Part shown: positions 61,296 to 64,000 of the stretch, piece by piece
How positions within the stretch are numbered: the first letter of the stretch is position 1
Layout of the letters: each line of letters begins with the position of its first letter
DNA from: Ardenticatenales bacterium
GTDB lineage: Bacteria > Chloroflexota > Anaerolineae > Promineifilales > Promineifilaceae
Direction of reading: 5' to 3'
Length of the DNA stretch: 64,000 bases
Assembly: GCA_020634515.1 (NCBI GenBank)
Contig: JACKBL010000001.1
Coordinates: 124,001-188,000 of the forward strand
Made by a program: the position numbers and the translations under genes
Notes under the pieces: generated by a model
Told to the model about the DNA's origin: nothing
Database searches by the model: none
What the model saw: the letters and a program-made list of their open reading frames with translations, nothing else

Positions 61296-61940
61296 TTACG
61301 CATGTTCCGCGCCGGTGCGGGCTTTGACGGCTTCGTAAACGACGGGGACGAGTGAGATGAGGATGATGGCCATGATCACCAGGCTAAAGTTGTCGCGTAC
61401 AATGGGCAGGTTGCCAAAGAAATAGCCGGTCAGGGTGAAAAGAAGGACCCAGGTGATGCCGCCGACGATGTTGAAGGCGAGGAAGCGCCCGTAGTGCATG
61501 GCTCCGACGCCGGCGACGAAGGGGGCAAAGGTGCGAATGATGGGGACGAAACGGGCCAGGACCACGGCCTTGCCGCCGTGTTTTTCATAAAACAGGCGCG
61601 TGCGCTCCAGGTATTCCGGTTTGAGGAAACGGACCGTGCCGCTGAAGGCGCGAATGCCAATGTAATGGCCGATTTGGTAGTTTACGCTGTCGCCGATGAT
61701 GGCCGCGGCGATGAGGAGAAGGATGAGCCAGGTGATGTGCAGGGAGCCGAGGGCGGCAAATGCGCCTGCCGCGAACAGGAGTGAGTCCCCGGGCAAGAAG
61801 GGGGTGACGACCAGACCTGTTTCCATGAAAACGATGCCGAAGAGGATGAGGTAGGTCCAGGTGCCGTAGTCGCTGATGATCACGCTCAGGTGTTTGTCGA
61901 TGTGCAAGATGAATTCGATAACGGTTTGGATGATTTCCAT
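61296..61940 (-). CDS. DedA-family membrane protein
   Basis: 214 residues with four to five membrane segments. The DedA signatures are present: METGLVVTPFLPGDSLLFAA (acidic residue and PGD), ARFVPIIRTFAPFVAGVGAM (R..P..R.F.P..AG) and AFNIVGGITWV. DedA proteins are thought to be lipid scramblase or flippase-like, affecting undecaprenyl phosphate or phospholipid recycling. It lies near lipid-related genes (fadR, AGPS-like, glpD), but is a separate unit. Confidence 0.93.
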   Translation of the reverse strand: MEIIQTVIEFILHIDKHLSVIISDYGTWTYLILFGIVFMETGLVVTPFLPGDSLLFAAGAFAALGSLHITWLILLLIAAAIIGDSVNYQIGHYIGIRAFSGTVRFLKPEYLERTRLFYEKHGGKAVVLARFVPIIRTFAPFVAGVGAMHYGRFLAFNIVGGITWVLLFTLTGYFFGNLPIVRDNFSLVIMAIILISLVPVVYEAVKARTGAEHA

Positions 61941-62039
61941 AAGTGTTTTACCTCGGACGTAGGGTGGACAACAAGGGCGGAATTATACCCTACTTTTTTC
62001 GGGGGTGACTGCGTTTTGCCCACGGCTGGTGGGCGTTTT

Positions 62040-62537
62040 TTAGACGTTGGGGTGTGGTTTGGCGGGGATGGCCTGGTTTTCGATCTGGTGTTTGAGGCAG
62101 GTGAAGAAGGATAGGCTTTGTTTTTGGATGATGGGATGGAGGAGGTGAGGGGGAATGCCGGCATAATTTCCCCACAAATGTACGTCCATACGCCATTGCA
62201 TCCTGGTTACGCCCGCGGTCCCATTCACCAAATGCATCCGATTGTGCGCCACGATTTGATGTTCCGCGCCCTGGATGGCCGTTGGTGGCCCCACCGCCAC
62301 GCGCACTTGCAGTGCTGCTTGCCACGGCGCGGTCCGGTCCAACCAGGCACCTTCCGCCGCGCACGGCAGGCGCACCTGCCCCACGGGCACGATCAACGTT
62401 GCCAGAAAACGACCTGGCTCTACCACGTCTAGCGACTCCAATCCCGCCACGCACCCCCCCATGGCCCGGGCATCGGTAATGAACTGCCATACCACATCCG
62501 GCGTTGCCCGAATGTTCACATCAATCTCGAAGCGCAT
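62040..62537 (-). CDS. SRPBCC-fold protein (CoxG-like)
   Basis: 165 residues starting MRFEIDVNIRATPDVVWQFI, the helix-grip start of SRPBCC/CoxG proteins, with GCVAGLESLDVVEPGRFLAT. These small proteins bind hydrophobic ligands; CoxG members attach carbon monoxide dehydrogenase to the membrane, but no CO dehydrogenase is in the window. The start at 62537 overlaps the upstream gene by 17 bases, so the two are co-translated. Confidence 0.8.
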   Translation of the reverse strand: MRFEIDVNIRATPDVVWQFITDARAMGGCVAGLESLDVVEPGRFLATLIVPVGQVRLPCAAEGAWLDRTAPWQAALQVRVAVGPPTAIQGAEHQIVAHNRMHLVNGTAGVTRMQWRMDVHLWGNYAGIPPHLLHPIIQKQSLSFFTCLKHQIENQAIPAKPHPNV

Positions 62538-63087
62538 GCCCGTTTCGCTGCGCCTCCTGCCAGGCGGGAAAGGCGGCAATTGACCGTTCGATAAAGCCAT
62601 CTACGATTTCGCGCAGTCGCCATTGGGTGATATTTTGCGCGATACCCTCGACCATGACTGCCGGCATAAATCGCAATCCCTTGGGACGAGGAAGATTGGC
62701 GAGCAGTTCAAATGTGTACTCAATTATCGTCCGCCGTGCCCCGTCAGGAACGAATACCGACTCGCTGGCATAATATCCCTGAACCTGGGAGGAATTGAAA
62801 GATGCCTTGGCCTTGACGGGCGTGAACCCATCAACCGGCACCACACGAATAACGCCCTCATCCTCGGACACAACCATCTGCACGTCACAAACAATCGTGA
62901 TTTCGTAAGCCCCCATTTCCGTTGCGCTGTAGATCATACGAAATTTTTCGTCGCCTAGCGGTTCGTGCATATTGATGTGTGGGAGAAAATCTACAAGTCG
63001 GGTGAGGTCACGATAGAAATTGATCGCCGTCTGGATGTCGGCGGGAAAGGTAAAAGTGCGGCTGTTCGACCCCGCAATCTTCATCAT
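62521..63087 (-). CDS. SRPBCC-like protein (DUF1997 type)
   Basis: 188 residues. FTFPADIQTAINFYRDLTRL and FLPHINMHEPLGDEKFRMIY begin the domain, and GLRFMPAVMVEGIAQNITQW ends it, a pattern I associate with DUF1997 of photosynthetic and related bacteria. It is a helix-grip ligand-binding fold of unknown role. It overlaps the PHA-regulator-like stop as ATGA and precedes a second SRPBCC gene, so the three form one operon. Confidence 0.75.
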   Translation of the reverse strand: MMKIAGSNSRTFTFPADIQTAINFYRDLTRLVDFLPHINMHEPLGDEKFRMIYSATEMGAYEITIVCDVQMVVSEDEGVIRVVPVDGFTPVKAKASFNSSQVQGYYASESVFVPDGARRTIIEYTFELLANLPRPKGLRFMPAVMVEGIAQNITQWRLREIVDGFIERSIAAFPAWQEAQRNGHALRD

Positions 63088-63668
63088 AGCGACTGCTCTC
63101 TCTCCTCGTCTTCGTTGGGGATGACCAGTTGATTCAAGTGCTCCAATTTGCTTGTGAGCACATCAAGCTGGCCTGCCAGGCTGGCAATATCTTGCTGCGT
63201 GGGCAATCCACGCATTCTTAGCAGTTCCTCCAGGCGCTCCTCCGTTGCGGGAAAGTCGGGCAGGCGGCGTGTTTGCGCCAGCAATTTGTCGCGCAGCCGG
63301 CGTCCCTCCTCTTCCGCCAACTCCCCCTTCTTGATCAACGCCTGAATGCGGCGCTCAATTTCATCATCCACCTGGCGAATCAGGTCCAACGGCGCGGCCA
63401 GGGCGCTGCGCAATGAACTCAATCGATCTCCCCCCGCCTTCACCAGTCCCGTCAATACGGACTGGGGCAGGAAGCCGCTTTTCTTTTTTTCTTGCTCAAA
63501 AATGATTTGGGTGAGCGTGAGCGTTGTCAGGTCTTCCCCCGTGCTGTGATCCATGACCTGAACTTCCTGACCATCACGGATCAATTCGGCAATACCATCC
63601 AGAGTAATGTACTTCTTGGCCTCTGTGTCATACAGTTTGCGATTCGGGTAACGCTTGATGATGGCCAT
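63084..63668 (-). CDS. PhaR-like polyhydroxyalkanoate regulator
   Basis: 194 residues. The N-terminal 60 residues are the PHB/PHA accumulation regulator DNA-binding domain (IKRYPNRKLYDTEAKKYITL; QVMDHSTGEDLTTLTLTQII). The C-terminal part is a long charged coiled coil (IERRIQALIKKGELAEEEGR) rather than the usual regulatory domain. PhaR represses phasin genes and binds polymer granules. GGAGGG precedes ATG 63668. No phasin or PHA synthase is seen. Confidence 0.88.
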   Translation of the reverse strand: MAIIKRYPNRKLYDTEAKKYITLDGIAELIRDGQEVQVMDHSTGEDLTTLTLTQIIFEQEKKKSGFLPQSVLTGLVKAGGDRLSSLRSALAAPLDLIRQVDDEIERRIQALIKKGELAEEEGRRLRDKLLAQTRRLPDFPATEERLEELLRMRGLPTQQDIASLAGQLDVLTSKLEHLNQLVIPNEDEEREQSL

Positions 63669-63944
63669 TATTCCCTCCGTAGCGGACAATGGTCTGCAAA
63701 TCAGTGTGCGGGGCATGAATGTGGTCAGGTTCTCGCTGGGGGCCGGCAAACGCACACATCTGTTCCTGCCCGTGCATTGCGCTGCGGTTATTGCGGACGT
63801 GCGACCTGTTGCGTTAATGCCGGCATCAGGTTCACGGAAGTTATTATAGCCGAGCCAGACAACTTCGCCATCTGCCCATCAAGACTCGTCGTAAGACTCC
63901 TGGGCTATACCCTGCCCGATAGAGTACGCCCACGCCATCCTGAT
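63669..63944. other. Intergenic region, nothing recognised
   Basis: Upstream of the PhaR-like gene; contains one TGCCGGCA near 63819. No gene or repeat family was found. Confidence 0.45.
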
Positions 63945-63976
63945 ACAAAAAAGGGAGATGGGGTTGCCATCTCCCT
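63945..63976 (-). terminator. Rho-independent terminator of a gene beyond the right edge
   Basis: AGGGAGATGG-GGTTG-CCATCTCCCT, a perfect 10-base stem. On the minus strand it is followed by TTTTTTG, so it ends a minus-strand transcript whose gene lies to the right of base 64000. Confidence 0.85.
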
Positions 63977-64000
63977 GACTGCCGCCTTCCCCAAAAGCTG

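Overview
The window looks like a chromosomal segment of an uncultured member of the Chloroflexota (Anaerolineae/Caldilineae-like). The pointers are its GC-rich base composition, an Actinobacteria/Chloroflexota-type CysO sulfur-carrier operon, Ser/Thr kinases fused to PQQ propellers, ABC-F and SPFH proteins of that style, and many short palindromic repeat elements between genes. No rRNA, tRNA, CRISPR array, intact IS element or prophage was recognised. The taxonomic call is inference from protein style only.

Layout. 1-4.2 kb: a partial cold-shock gene, a possible structured leader, then a cysteine operon (cysM, mec, cysO, moeZ). 4.2-9.6 kb: a general L-amino-acid ABC importer (aapJQMP) on the minus strand. 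10.4-16.8 kb: a phytoene-dehydrogenase-like oxidoreductase, an HD phosphohydrolase, a dienelactone hydrolase, a duplicated-domain lipoprotein, a phosphoribosyltransferase remnant and lepB. 16.9-25.1 kb: a bacterial microcompartment (BMC) locus with RpiB, DeoC, an acylating aldehyde dehydrogenase, one BMC-H, two BMC-T and three BMC-P shell proteins. A DNA adenine methyltransferase has been inserted before the last BMC-P gene. 25.2-38 kb: methylmalonyl-CoA mutase, a pentaheme cytochrome, an Uup-type ABC-F protein, an M20 amidohydrolase, a CYTH protein and a three-gene acyl-CoA carboxylase. 38.4-47.6 kb: a membrane protein, a radical SAM protein and a signalling block (Ser/Thr kinase, PP2C phosphatase, VWA, FHA, OmpR-type regulator). 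47.8-64 kb: a Rel/SpoT homologue, Tex, an SPFH protein, a methyltransferase, TetR and a CHRD lipoprotein, a fadR / alkylglycerone-phosphate-synthase-like / glpD operon with a FadR-like box, DedA, two SRPBCC proteins and a PHA-regulator-like protein.

How the genes work together. DeoC should split deoxyribose-5-phosphate into glyceraldehyde-3-phosphate and acetaldehyde, and the aldehyde dehydrogenase should turn acetaldehyde into acetyl-CoA inside the shell; RpiB adds a pentose-phosphate isomerisation. The carboxylase plus the mutase fit the propionyl-CoA to succinyl-CoA route. CysO, MoeZ, Mec and CysM form a complete protein-thiocarboxylate cysteine pathway.

The most unusual signal is at whole-window scale. 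The octamer TGCCGGCA occurs roughly 70 times. At many copies the top strand changes abruptly from G/T-rich on the left to C/A-rich on the right, in genes of either strand and also between genes. That arrangement is symmetric under reverse complement, so it points to a process acting outward in both directions from the palindrome. The other notable theme is short repeat families whose insertions appear to have supplied the 3' ends of host genes.
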